From NCBI GenBank assembly GCA_963814805.1, contig CAWFER010000033.1, forward strand, positions 434,001-498,000: 64,000 nucleotides of DNA. Reading direction: 5' to 3'. The notes beneath the pieces were generated by a model. The model had not been told where the DNA came from and did no database searches. It saw nothing but the letters and a program-made list of their open reading frames with translations. This document shows, piece by piece, positions 55,850 through 64,000 of the stretch (position 1 is its first letter; each line of letters starts with the position of its first letter). The stretch comes from AP-15 sp963814805 (GTDB lineage Bacteria; Pseudomonadota; Alphaproteobacteria; ATCC43930; CGMCC-115725). The position numbers were made by a program, and so were the translations under genes.

Positions 55850-56596
55850 ATGACCCTGTTCGCGATCCGCGACCGGCCCTCGCCCAACCACGAGCATCGC
55901 GGCGCGCGGCCGCGCGTCGACATGCTGGTGCTGCATTACACCGGGATGCAGAGCGCCGCGATGGCGCTCGACCGGCTGTGCGACCCGGCGGCGCGGGTCA
56001 GCGCCCATTACCTGGTCGATGAAGACGGCGCGATCTGGCGCCTGGTCCACGAAATGCGGCGCGCGTTTCACGCCGGATTGTCGTGCTGGCAGAACGAGCG
56101 GGACCTCAATTTCGTGTCGATCGGGATCGAGATCGTCAACCCCGGCCATGAATGGGGCTACCGACCGTTTCCCAACGCGCAGATGACGGCGGTCGAATGG
56201 CTGTGCCGCGATGTGTTGTCTCGACATCCAATTCCGCTAGATCGCATTGTCGGTCATTCAGACATCGCGCCGGAACGCAAGACCGACCCCGGCGAACTTT
56301 TCGATTGGCCCCGTCTTGCCAACGGCGGCGTCGGGATCTGGCCGGCGCCGGCCCGGCGCGAAGCGGATGCTGCGGTTGACCAGGCGCAAGCCGCAGCTGA
56401 TCTGCGCGCGATCGGGTATTGTGTAAGGCTAGGCAACGAGGCAGCGGCTATCGTCGCCTTCCAGCGGCGCTTCCGACCGGCCTGCGTCGACGGCGTTATC
56501 GACGCTGAGACTGCATTGCGTCTTACCGAGGTGCGGGCGGCCTTCGCCCGCTCACGCGCGGCATATCCCGCAGCAGGGCGCTTAATTGAGCCGTGA
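55850..56596 (+). CDS. N-acetylmuramoyl-L-alanine amidase (AmpD/AmiD-like)
   Basis: The 248-residue protein has an Amidase_2 domain followed by a C-terminal peptidoglycan-binding helical domain (FQRRFRPACVDGVIDAETALRL). Zinc ligands are in VLHYTGMQS (His) and VGHSDIAPERKTDPGELFDW (His and Asp); VSAHYLVDEDG is the third conserved block. It cleaves the muramic acid-alanine bond in cell-wall turnover. No signal peptide is visible, so it is probably cytoplasmic, as in AmpD. It overlaps the convergent gene end by 15 bases. Confidence 0.9.
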   Translation: MTLFAIRDRPSPNHEHRGARPRVDMLVLHYTGMQSAAMALDRLCDPAARVSAHYLVDEDGAIWRLVHEMRRAFHAGLSCWQNERDLNFVSIGIEIVNPGHEWGYRPFPNAQMTAVEWLCRDVLSRHPIPLDRIVGHSDIAPERKTDPGELFDWPRLANGGVGIWPAPARREADAAVDQAQAAADLRAIGYCVRLGNEAAAIVAFQRRFRPACVDGVIDAETALRLTEVRAAFARSRAAYPAAGRLIEP

Positions 56597-56980
56597 GGGC
56601 GGGCGCCGTTCTGCTTGGCGCCGAACGATTTGGCCGGCGTGGTGATGGGCGATTCGCCACGCCCCGTCTTCGCGGACGAACAGGTTACTGGCAGCGAGAG
56701 AGCCGCCGTCGAGCTCCTCCTCGCACAGCACCAGGGCGGTATCGCCATAAAGCAAGACGCGCTCGTCGAAGCAGGCAATGCGCGGCGCATCAGGGTTTGA
56801 CAGGATCCCGCGCCAGCTCGAGATGATGGCCTCGCGGTCGGTCAGCGCCGTCCATCCCGGATGCAGGCAGGCGACCGCCGCGCGCTGTGCCCATGCTGCG
56901 TCCATCGCGGTGGCATCGCGCGCCGCGAACGCGCGATAGAACTCAAGATTGGCGGCCAGCACCGCATCGTGGTCAGTCAT
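56582..56980 (-). CDS. SnoaL-like/NTF2-fold protein
   Basis: The 132-residue protein has the cone-shaped NTF2/SnoaL fold pattern: a helical start (AVLAANLEFYRAFAARDATA), W at the pocket in DAAWAQ, ACLHPGWTALTDREAIISSW, and a final strand (NLFVREDGAWRIAHHHAG). CACAGGAG precedes the ATG at 56980. Such proteins can be enzymes or ligand-binding. Its 3' end overlaps the stop of the amidase on the other strand. Confidence 0.75.
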   Translation of the reverse strand: MTDHDAVLAANLEFYRAFAARDATAMDAAWAQRAAVACLHPGWTALTDREAIISSWRGILSNPDAPRIACFDERVLLYGDTALVLCEEELDGGSLAASNLFVREDGAWRIAHHHAGQIVRRQAERRPPSRLN

Positions 56981-57288
56981 CGCAAGGCTCCTGTGAGCTG
57001 ATGGACAACGGTTCGCGCCAGGATAGCGCCGCAACACACCCTACGCCAGGCGATCGCCGCCAGCGAATTGGCGGATGGCGCTGTATGCGGCATAGGAACG
57101 CCTAAACAATAGGCACGGATAAATGTCGTCTCCGAGGCGGGACGCGGATTTCCGTCGACCCGCTGCAACCAGCACAGCGGCTGCATTTGCCGGCGTTGTC
57201 GGTCCCAGCGGTCGTCGGCTGTCGCGACCGGACAATTCCGCGACGAAGCCTCGCGGCCGGAGTGCGCGAGCACCGGTTTTCGGCGCGT

Positions 57289-57305
57289 TTGGCCTCGATC
57301 TTGCT
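57289..57305 (+). promoter_or_regulatory. Candidate sigma-54 promoter for urtABCDE
   Basis: TTGGCCTCGATCTTGCT matches the -24/-12 consensus in its GG and GC dinucleotides, 12 bases apart, with TTGGC and TTGCT flanks. The CAC after GGC is not conserved. It lies about 50 bases before the urtA ATG, leaving a short 5' leader. Sigma-54 control through NtrC is usual for urea uptake under nitrogen limitation, so the context fits. The remaining upstream region (56981-57288) shows no gene; a candidate NtrC site was not identified. Confidence 0.35.
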
Positions 57306-57355
57306 CCGATGCGCCGCAGGCACTGTGAGCCTCCACGTAGACAGGGAAGCGCCTT

Positions 57356-58705
57356 ATGTCATCCACAGGCTTCACCATCGATCGTCGTCAACTCGGGGTG
57401 CTCGGCGCCAGCTTGGCGGTCGTCGCCTCCGGCATCGGCGTGATCGCCGACCTGGCGCCGCAAGCGAAAGCCGCGCCTGCCGCACCCGAGACCGGGCCGA
57501 TCAAGGTCGGCATCCTGCACTCGCTGTCCGGCACCATGGCTATCAGCGAGGCGCCGCTCAAAGACGTGATGATGATGCTGATCGCCGAGCAGAACAAAAA
57601 AGGCGGCGTGATGGGGCGGACGATCCAGCCGGTGGTGGTCGATCCCGCCTCCAATTGGCCGCTGTTCGCCGAGAAGGCCCGGCAATTGCTTGCGTCCGAC
57701 AAGGTGGCCGCGGTGTTCGGCTGCTGGACCTCGGTCTCCCGCAAATCGGTGCTGCCGGTCTTCGAACAATTGAACGGCATCCTGTTGTATCCGGTGCAAT
57801 ACGAGGGTCAGGAATGCAGCCGCAACGTGTTTTATACCGGGGCTGCGCCAAACCAGCAGGCGATACCGGCGGTCGATTATCTGATGAACCAAGTCGGGGT
57901 GAAGCGCTGGGTGCTGGCTGGCACCGACTATGTCTATCCGCGCACCACCAACAAAATCCTCAAAGCCTATCTCAAGGCGAAGGGCGTCGCCGAGCCCGAC
58001 ATCATGATCAACTACACCCCATTCGGCTATTCCGACTGGCAGGCGATTGTCGCCAAGATAAAGGGCTTTGGATCGGCCGGCAAGAAAACCGCGGTGGTCT
58101 CGACGATCAACGGCGACGCCAACGTGCCGTTCTACAAGGAACTGGGCAACCAGGGCATCAAGGCGACCGACATCCCGGTCGTGGCTTTCAGCGTCGGCGA
58201 ACAGGAACTCGCCGGCATCGACACCAAGCCGTTGGTCGGCCATCTGGCGGCCTGGAACTATTTCGAAAGCGTCGACACCCCGGCCAACAAGGAGGTCGTT
58301 GCCGCCTTTAAGAAGTTCATGAACAACGAGAAGCGCGTGTTCAACGACCCGATGGAAGCGCATTACATCGGCTTCAACATGTGGGTTAAAGCCGTGGAAA
58401 AGGCCGGCACCACCGATCACGACGCGGTAATCGAGGCAATGATCGGCGTCGCCCACCCAAACCTTACCGGCGATTACGCCACGATGATGCCCAACCATCA
58501 CCTGACCAAGCCGGTGTTGATCGGCGAGATTCAGGGCGACGGCATGTTCAACGTGGTGTGGCAGACGCCTGGCCTGGTGGTCGCCCAGCCTTGGTCGCCC
58601 TATCTGCCGGAGAGCAAAAATCTAATCGGCGACTGGCTGCCGCCGATGTCTTGCGGCAGCTATGACGTCGTCGCCGGTAAATGCCTGGGTAAGGGCAAGG
58701 CCTGA
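57356..58705 (+). CDS. urtA: Urea ABC transporter substrate-binding protein UrtA
   Basis: The 449-residue exported binding protein has an N-terminal signal with Tat-like DRRQLG followed by a hydrophobic stretch. The mature protein has the UrtA blocks IKVGILHSLSGTMAISE, VFGCWTSVSRKSVLPVFE and LLYPVQYEGQECSRNVFYTG, diagnostic of the urea subfamily of HAAT binding proteins. It binds urea in the periplasm and passes it to UrtB/UrtC. AGGGAAG precedes the ATG. It begins a complete five-gene operon with tight spacing. Confidence 0.95.
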   Translation: MSSTGFTIDRRQLGVLGASLAVVASGIGVIADLAPQAKAAPAAPETGPIKVGILHSLSGTMAISEAPLKDVMMMLIAEQNKKGGVMGRTIQPVVVDPASNWPLFAEKARQLLASDKVAAVFGCWTSVSRKSVLPVFEQLNGILLYPVQYEGQECSRNVFYTGAAPNQQAIPAVDYLMNQVGVKRWVLAGTDYVYPRTTNKILKAYLKAKGVAEPDIMINYTPFGYSDWQAIVAKIKGFGSAGKKTAVVSTINGDANVPFYKELGNQGIKATDIPVVAFSVGEQELAGIDTKPLVGHLAAWNYFESVDTPANKEVVAAFKKFMNNEKRVFNDPMEAHYIGFNMWVKAVEKAGTTDHDAVIEAMIGVAHPNLTGDYATMMPNHHLTKPVLIGEIQGDGMFNVVWQTPGLVVAQPWSPYLPESKNLIGDWLPPMSCGSYDVVAGKCLGKGKA

Positions 58706-58710
58706 TCAGC

Positions 58711-60349
58711 ATGCGCGGCGGCGGCAAAGGCTGGCGTTGCTGCCGGCTGCTACCGCGCGGCGTGCTGCTTAGCGCGCTGTTGATGCTGATCATGGCGGTG
58801 TGCCGGACCCGCTCGCGCTGCTGGCGACGCATTCGCCGACATCGCCAGCACAAATTTCGATATGGTGGCGCGCGGCGTTTCGGCGCTGGCCGTCTCCGGC
58901 AACCCACGCGCCGGCCCGGTCATCGATGCGTTGCGCGACAGCCGATTGTTCGCCTGGCGTTGGCCGCGGTCGGACTCGCCGCTTTATATCCGCACCGCCA
59001 ACGGGTTTGTCGATGCGCGCACCGGCGCGCCGGTCGCGGCCCCACCGCCGGCAAATTTGCGCTTGGTGATCGTCAACAATTCGGTGCGCTCGGCCATCGC
59101 GGCCGCCGAGGGCGCGCTCGATCTTGCCTCACCGAAGCAAGCAGTGCGGCTCAACGCGGCGGAGGAACTTTATCAGTCGGCCGAAGCCGGCGCATTGCCG
59201 TTGATAAACCGCGCACTGGCTCGCGAACACGACCCTGCCGTCGCCAGTATGCTGCGCGAGGCGCATGCCGCGGCGCTGCTGAAATCAAGCGCCGGCAGCA
59301 TCTCGGCGCGGCTCGCTGCGGTGCATCAGGTGGCGGCGCGGGCGGACCTTTCGACGCGCAGCCTGCTGGAGTCATTGCACGGGCAGCCGCCTCCTGTCGC
59401 GGAAGCAATTCAAGAGGCAATCCGCGAAATCGACCGGCGCCTGCAAATCTGGGGCGTCCTTGAAAACGTTTATTACGGCATCAGCCTCGGCGCCGTGCTG
59501 CTGTTGGCCGCCGCGGGGCTGGCCATCACCTTCGGGGTGATGGGCGTCATCAACATGGCGCACGGCGAGATGGTGATGATCGGCGCCTATACCACCTTCG
59601 TCGTGCAACAGCTGATCGCCGCCTCGACCCCGGCGCTGACCGATTTTGGCCTGCTGTTTGCGATGCCGGCCGCGTTTTTGGTGGCGGGCGCGCTGGGCGT
59701 CGTGATCGAGCGAACCTTGATCCGTTTTCTCTACGGCCGACCGCTGGAGACCCTGCTCGCCACCTGGGGCCTCAGCCTGATCTTGCAGCAGGCGGTGCGC
59801 AGCATCTTTGGTCCGACCAACCAGGACGTATCGTCGCCGCCATGGATGAGCGGTGCGGTGAGCTTGGGTGGCCTCACCCTGACGGTGAACCGGCTGTGGA
59901 TCATCCTGTTCGCGGTGCTGGTGCTCGGTGCTTTGATGGGCGTGCTGCGCTGGGGCGGGCTCGGACGCAGCATCCGCGCGGTGATGCAGAATCGGCGCAT
60001 GGCGGCGGTGATGGGCATCCGCACCCCGCTGATCGACGCGCTGACCTTCGGTCTCGGCTCCGGCATCGCCGGCATCGCCGGGGTGGCGCTGAGCCAAATC
60101 GACAATGTCAGCCCCAATCTCGGCCAGAACTACATCATCGACAGCTTCATGGTAGTGGTGTTGGGCGGCGTCGGCAATTTGTGGGGTACGGTGCTCGGCG
60201 CCATGAGCTTGGGGGTGGTCGACAAGCTGGTCGAACCCTTTGCCGGCGCGGTGCTCGGCAAGATCCTGGTGCTCGTGCTGCTGATCCTGTTCATCCAGCG
60301 CCGGCCGCGCGGGCTCTTTCCGCTCAAGGGACGGGTGGTCGAAGCATGA
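58711..60349 (+). CDS. urtB: Urea ABC transporter permease UrtB (frameshifted)
   Basis: Removing one T at about 58799-58801 joins the signal peptide (VLLSALLMLIMAV) to AGPARAAGDAFADIAS and gives about 545 residues, the usual size. The N-terminal helical domain with HEAT-like character (residues about 35-190) precedes the LivH-type permease, starting VLENVYYGISLGAVLLLAAAGL and containing FGVMGVINMAHGEMVMIGAY. It forms the membrane channel with UrtC. Without the repair, translation can only start at 58862, giving a protein without a signal peptide. It overlaps urtC by ATGA. Confidence 0.9.
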
Positions 60350-61474
60350 TGTGCCCGGACCGTGCCACCACTGTCACGCTCGGCTGCGTCCTCGGCGGCT
60401 CCGCTCTGCTTGCTTCCCTGAACCTGCTGACCCCGGCGGCCAGCGCAGTGCATGTCCCGAGCTTTCGCCATTTCGCTGGTCGGCAAGTATCTCTGCTACG
60501 CGATCCTGGCTCTGGCGATCGATCTGGTATGGGGCTATGCCGGCATCTTGACGCTCGGCCATGCTGCTTTTTTCGCTCTGGGCGGCTATGCGATGGGCAT
60601 GTACCTGATGCGCGAGATCGGCGCGCGCGGCGTCTACGGCAACCCGACCCTGCCCGACTTCATGGTGTTTCTGGGCTGGAAGCATCTGCCCTGGTATTGG
60701 CACGGGTTCAGCCATTTCGGCTTTGCCCTGATGATGGTGATCGTGGTGCCCGGCGTGTTGGCCGCGGTGTTCGGCTGGTTCGCCTTCCGCTCGCGGGTTA
60801 CCGGCGTTTACCTGTCGATCATCACCCAGGCGCTGACTTATGCGTTGATGCTCGCGTTCTTCCGCAACGAGATGGGGTTCGGCGGCAATAACGGAATGAC
60901 CGATTTCAAGGATATTCTGGGCGTGCCGCTCGGCCGAGACAGCACGTCGGTCGGGCTGATGCTGGTCACCGCCGCGGTTCTCTCGGCCGCGTTCCTGCTG
61001 GCGCGCGCCATTACCGATTCGCGCTTTGGCAAGGTGCTGGTGGCGGTTCGCGACGCGGAGGCGCGCACCCGCTTTCTCGGCTACCGCCCCGAATCCTACA
61101 AGCTGACGGTTTGGGTGGTCTCGGCGATGCTCGCCGGGATCGGCGGCGCGCTCTACGTGCCGCAGGTCGGGATCATCAATCCGTCGGAGTTCGCCCCCGC
61201 GAATTCGATCGAAGCAGTGATCTGGGTGGCGGTCGGCGGCCGCGGCACCCTCGCCGGCCCGATCCTGGGCGCGGTTCTGGTCAATTTGGGTAAGACCTGG
61301 CTGACCAGCGCCCTGCCCGAAATCTGGCTCTATGCGATCGGCGGCCTCTTCATTCTGGTCACCGTGTTTTTGCCGCGTGGCGTTATCGGCCTGTTCGCCG
61401 CTCACCGGCCGGGGATCGCACCCGAACGCGATTCGGCCGCCGCCGAGGCAGCAGCGCGAGAGGTTACCGGATGA
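60346..61474 (+). CDS. urtC: Urea ABC transporter permease UrtC (frameshifted)
   Basis: The ATG at 60346 overlaps the urtB stop. With one T removed from TTT at 60463-60465 the N-terminal SALLASLNLLTPAAS joins FAISLVGKYLCYAILALAID, giving about 375 residues, as in other UrtC. The LivM-type signature WGYAGILTLGHAAFFALGGYAM follows. A shorter frame from 60452 would lack the first helix. It pairs with UrtB as the channel. Confidence 0.9.
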
Positions 61475-62214
61475 GCCAGCCGACGCTTCTCTATCTCGAC
61501 GGCGTCACCGTTTCCTTTGATGGCTTCAAGGCGCTCAACGGGCTTTCCTTGGTGCTGGAGGAAGGCGAGATGCGGGCGGTAATCGGCCCCAACGGAGCCG
61601 GAAAGACGACGATGATGGACGTCATCACCGGCAAGACCAAACCTGATTCCGGGCGCGCCGTGTTTGGCGTCGACACCGACCTCACCCGGCTCGACGAGCC
61701 GGCGATCGCTCGGCTTGGCATCGGCCGCAAGTTCCAACAACCTACCGTGTTCGAGCCGCTGTCGGTGTGGGACAATCTGCTGTTGGCGCTGGCGGGCGAT
61801 CGCAGCCCCCGCTCCGCGCTGGCGGCGCGGGAGACGCCGGCTGAGCGCAGCCGTATCGAGGAGATCTTGCTGACGATCCGCCTGACCCGGGAGCGCTGCC
61901 GTCGCGCCGGCGTACTGTCGCACGGCCAAAAGCAATGGCTCGAGATCGGCATGCTCCTGGCTCAGGAGCCCAAATTGCTGCTGGTGGACGAGCCGGCGGC
62001 GGGCATGACCGACGCAGAGACGGCGGACACGGCCGACCTGCTGCGGGAGATCAACCGCAGCCGCAGCCTGATCGTGGTCGAGCACGACATGGCCTTTGTG
62101 CGCAGCCTGGCAGCGCGAGTCACAGTGTTGCACGAGGGTGCGGTGCTGGCCGAAGGCTCGATCGACCATGTCCAGAACGACCAGCGCGTGATCGAAGTCT
62201 ATCTCGGCCGCTGA
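61471..62214 (+). CDS. urtD: Urea ABC transporter ATPase UrtD
   Basis: The 247-residue ATPase has Walker A GPNGAGKTTMMDVITGK, the ABC signature LSHGQKQWLEIGMLL and Walker B LLLVDEPAAGMT. It has the LivG-type insert, and GRKFQQPTVFEPLSVWDNLLL fits UrtD. The start overlaps the urtC stop (ATGA). Confidence 0.95.
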   Translation: MSQPTLLYLDGVTVSFDGFKALNGLSLVLEEGEMRAVIGPNGAGKTTMMDVITGKTKPDSGRAVFGVDTDLTRLDEPAIARLGIGRKFQQPTVFEPLSVWDNLLLALAGDRSPRSALAARETPAERSRIEEILLTIRLTRERCRRAGVLSHGQKQWLEIGMLLAQEPKLLLVDEPAAGMTDAETADTADLLREINRSRSLIVVEHDMAFVRSLAARVTVLHEGAVLAEGSIDHVQNDQRVIEVYLGR

Positions 62215-62217
62215 CTC

Positions 62218-62913
62218 ATGCTTTCGGTTGAGGCGGTCGATCTCTATTACGGTGCGAGCCAAGCGCTTCGCCGGATCAGTCTCACCGCGAAAAAGGGCGA
62301 AGTCACTTGCATCCTCGGCCGTAATGGCGTCGGCAAGACCAGCCTGTTGCGGGCGATCTTCGGGCTTCACCCGATCCGCGCCGGCCATATCGTTTGGGAG
62401 GATCGGAAATTAGACGGCTTGCCGCCGTATCAGCGGGCTCGGGCCGGGCTGGCGTTGGTGCCGCAGGGCCGCGAAATCTTTGCCAGGCTGACCGTAGCGG
62501 AGAACCTCGCCACCGGCTTCGCCCCGCTGCCGCGCACTCAGCACCACATCCCGGACGAGGTCTTCACCTTGTTTCCGGTGCTGAAGGAGATGCTGGGCCG
62601 CCGTGGCGGCGACCTTTCAGGTGGTCAGCAGCAGCAGTTGGCGATCGCCCGCGCGCTGGTCACCCGCCCCCGACTGTTGGTGCTCGACGAGCCGACCGAG
62701 GGCGTCCAGCCGTCGATCATCAAGGATATCGAGAGGGTCATTCGTGGTCTCGCCGCCCGTGGCGACATGGCGATCCTCTTGGTCGAGCAGTATTTCGAAT
62801 TCGCCCGCGACCTCGCAGCCTCCTACCTCGTCATGCAGCGCGGCGAAGTCGTCGCCTCAGGCCGGCGCGAGAAAATGGATGAGGCGGCGGTCCGCAGTCT
62901 CCTGGTTATCTGA
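62218..62913 (+). CDS. urtE: Urea ABC transporter ATPase UrtE
   Basis: The 231-residue ATPase has Walker A GRNGVGKTSLLRAI, signature LSGGQQQQLAIARAL and Walker B LLVLDEPTEGVQPSIIKDI, the last being typical of UrtE. It has the LivF size. It follows urtD after a 3-base gap and closes the operon. Its end converges with the response-regulator gene 11 bases away. Confidence 0.95.
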   Translation: MLSVEAVDLYYGASQALRRISLTAKKGEVTCILGRNGVGKTSLLRAIFGLHPIRAGHIVWEDRKLDGLPPYQRARAGLALVPQGREIFARLTVAENLATGFAPLPRTQHHIPDEVFTLFPVLKEMLGRRGGDLSGGQQQQLAIARALVTRPRLLVLDEPTEGVQPSIIKDIERVIRGLAARGDMAILLVEQYFEFARDLAASYLVMQRGEVVASGRREKMDEAAVRSLLVI

Positions 62914-62924
62914 GCTGTCGCTGT

Positions 62925-63645
62925 TCAGCTGGTTTCGACCGTCGGGGTGAAGATATAGCCGCTGCCGCGCACGGTCTTGATCATCGTCGGCTTTTGCGGA
63001 TCGCCTTCAAGCTTGCGGCGAAGCCGTCCGACCTGTACGTCGATCGTGCGATCGAATGGCCCAGCCTCGCGGTTGCGCGCAAGATCCAGCAGCCGGTCGC
63101 GGGTCAATACCTGATTGGCATTGTTGACGAACGCCGCCAGCAGGTCGAATTCTCCGGTGGTCAGGCGAACCTCCCTGCCCGCCGGCGAATGCAGTTCGCG
63201 GCTCGAAAGGTCGAGATTCCAGCCGGCAAACCTTGCCTTCGACCGCTGCGCCGGCGCCCGTTCCGCGGTTCGGCTCGAGACCCGGCGCAATACGCTCTTG
63301 ACCCGCGCCAACAGTTCGCGCAGGTGGAATGGCTTCGGCAGATAGTCGTCGGCGCCCATTTCGAGGCCGATGATGCGGTCGACGGTTTCACCGCGCCCGG
63401 TCAGGATGATGATTCCGACTTCGGATTCCTCGCGCAAGGAGCGGGCGAGGGTCAGCCCGTCCTCGCCCGGCAACATCAGGTCCAAAATGACCAGATCCAC
63501 CCGGGACTGCGCCAGGGCGCGGCGCATCGCGGCCGCCGTCATGCGCGGTCGAAACCCGATAGCCCTCGCCGGACAGATAGTCCTGGATTACGTCGCAGAT
63601 CTCGCGTTGATCGTCGACGACGAGGATATGTCCATTATCGCTCAT
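62925..63645 (-). CDS. OmpR-family response regulator (frameshifted)
   Basis: Joining the two frames at about 63531-63538 (one extra base in GGCGGCC) gives about 239 residues. The receiver starts HILVVDDQREICDVIQDYL with the acidic pair. The phospho-Asp is in VDLVILDLMLPGEDG, and the switch Thr and Lys in IILTGRGE and YLPKPFHLRELLAR. The C-terminal winged helix is of OmpR/PhoB type: RLTTGEFDLLAAFVNNANQVLTR, DRTIDVQVGRLRRKL and TVRGSGYIF. No sensor kinase is in the window. It converges with urtE and diverges from the sigma-factor gene. Confidence 0.88.
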
Positions 63646-63854
63646 TTGGGTCCGCTTTACCTGCCTGTGCAGCGGGTCGGTTTCTGCGAGCGCTCGAGGT
63701 CGCAGTGAGACGACCCGGAGGAGCACCATACATATGGTTACAAATTCTTACATAAAACCAGCCGGGCTGACATTATCGGCTTACACCGCGGCGGTAGCTT
63801 CCCGAACATCCGGATGCCATCCGGTTCAGTCGCTTCAGTATCGGGGAGGCTTTC

Positions 63855-64000
63855 GTGGCCGATATTTATCGGGAGATCGAAGCCGAGCTTCCGCGCCTTC
63901 GACGCTATGCGCGCGCGCTAACCCGCGATGCCACCCTCGCCGACGACCTCGTCCAAGACTGCTTGGCCCGGGCAATCGGCAAACTCCATCTCTGGCAAAC
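63855..64000 (+). CDS. ECF sigma factor, N-terminal fragment
   Basis: The 48 codons visible start VADIYREIEAELPRLRRYAR and continue with ALTRDATLADDLVQDCLARA, the region-2 core of extracytoplasmic-function sigma factors of the alphaproteobacterial EcfG-like type. GGGGAGG lies 6 bases before the GTG at 63855. The gene runs off the right edge. No GGAAC-type EcfG promoter was found in the 209 bases upstream. Confidence 0.85.
   Translation, partial: MADIYREIEAELPRLRRYARALTRDATLADDLVQDCLARAIGKLHLWQ

Overview
The window is GC-rich chromosomal DNA from an alphaproteobacterium, most likely Rhodospirillales-like. This is inferred from gene content and order: ubiX flanked by DUF465 genes and followed by purE-purK, COQ9 next to def and rpsU, tamA-tamB next to rpmB, and an rph-rdgB-hemW block. 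The exact taxon cannot be read from the sequence alone. No rRNA, tRNA or CRISPR array was seen.

Layout. 1-4.7 kb: the start of an exported protein, an alpha/beta hydrolase with a lysine in the nucleophile position, a D-aminoacylase-like amidohydrolase, a small membrane protein bracketed by repeat arrays, and a CpxP/Spy-like periplasmic protein. 4.7-20.7 kb: a surface-glycan island with a GT2-GtrA glycosyltransferase, a PLP decarboxylase, a Wzx-type flippase, an asparagine-synthetase-like ligase (plus a broken second copy of its 5' end), a large secreted protein, a VanZ-like membrane protein, a polysaccharide deacetylase, two methyltransferases (one split by an IS630-family element) and a FemAB/CelD-like acyltransferase. 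20.8-31.4 kb: catabolic and housekeeping genes, namely an amidohydrolase, an NHL beta-propeller, two MFS transporters, a VOC protein, YqgE, a peroxiredoxin, a CoA-transferase B subunit, PmbA and UbiD. 31.5-38 kb: tamB, tamA and rpmB (envelope assembly and ribosome). 38-49.5 kb: acyl-CoA synthetase, two DUF465 proteins, ubiX, purE, purK, COQ9, def, rpsU, a broken GMC oxidoreductase, hemW, rdgB and rph. 49.9-57 kb: a mitochondrial-type aconitase, dnaE, an AmpD-like amidase and a SnoaL-like protein. 57.3-62.9 kb: the complete urea ABC transporter operon urtABCDE with a candidate sigma-54 promoter. The window ends with an OmpR-type response regulator and the start of an ECF sigma factor.

How the genes fit together: UbiX makes the prenylated flavin used by UbiD, and COQ9 assists the same ubiquinone pathway. 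TamA and TamB form one translocation and assembly complex. UrtA-E import urea. The glycan island holds polymer transport, sugar transfer and several tailoring enzymes, but no polymerase was recognised.

A striking property of the window is that eleven genes, including ubiD, urtB, urtC and the response regulator, are interrupted by frameshifts. All twelve shifts are in the same direction: one extra base, usually in or next to a short homopolymer. Removing one base restores family-typical lengths each time. This looks more like insertion-biased sequencing or assembly error than decay. Exceptions are the IS630-split methyltransferase, a real insertion with a TA duplication, and the GMC oxidoreductase, which also has an in-frame stop. 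Coordinates for these genes span the whole reconstructed gene.
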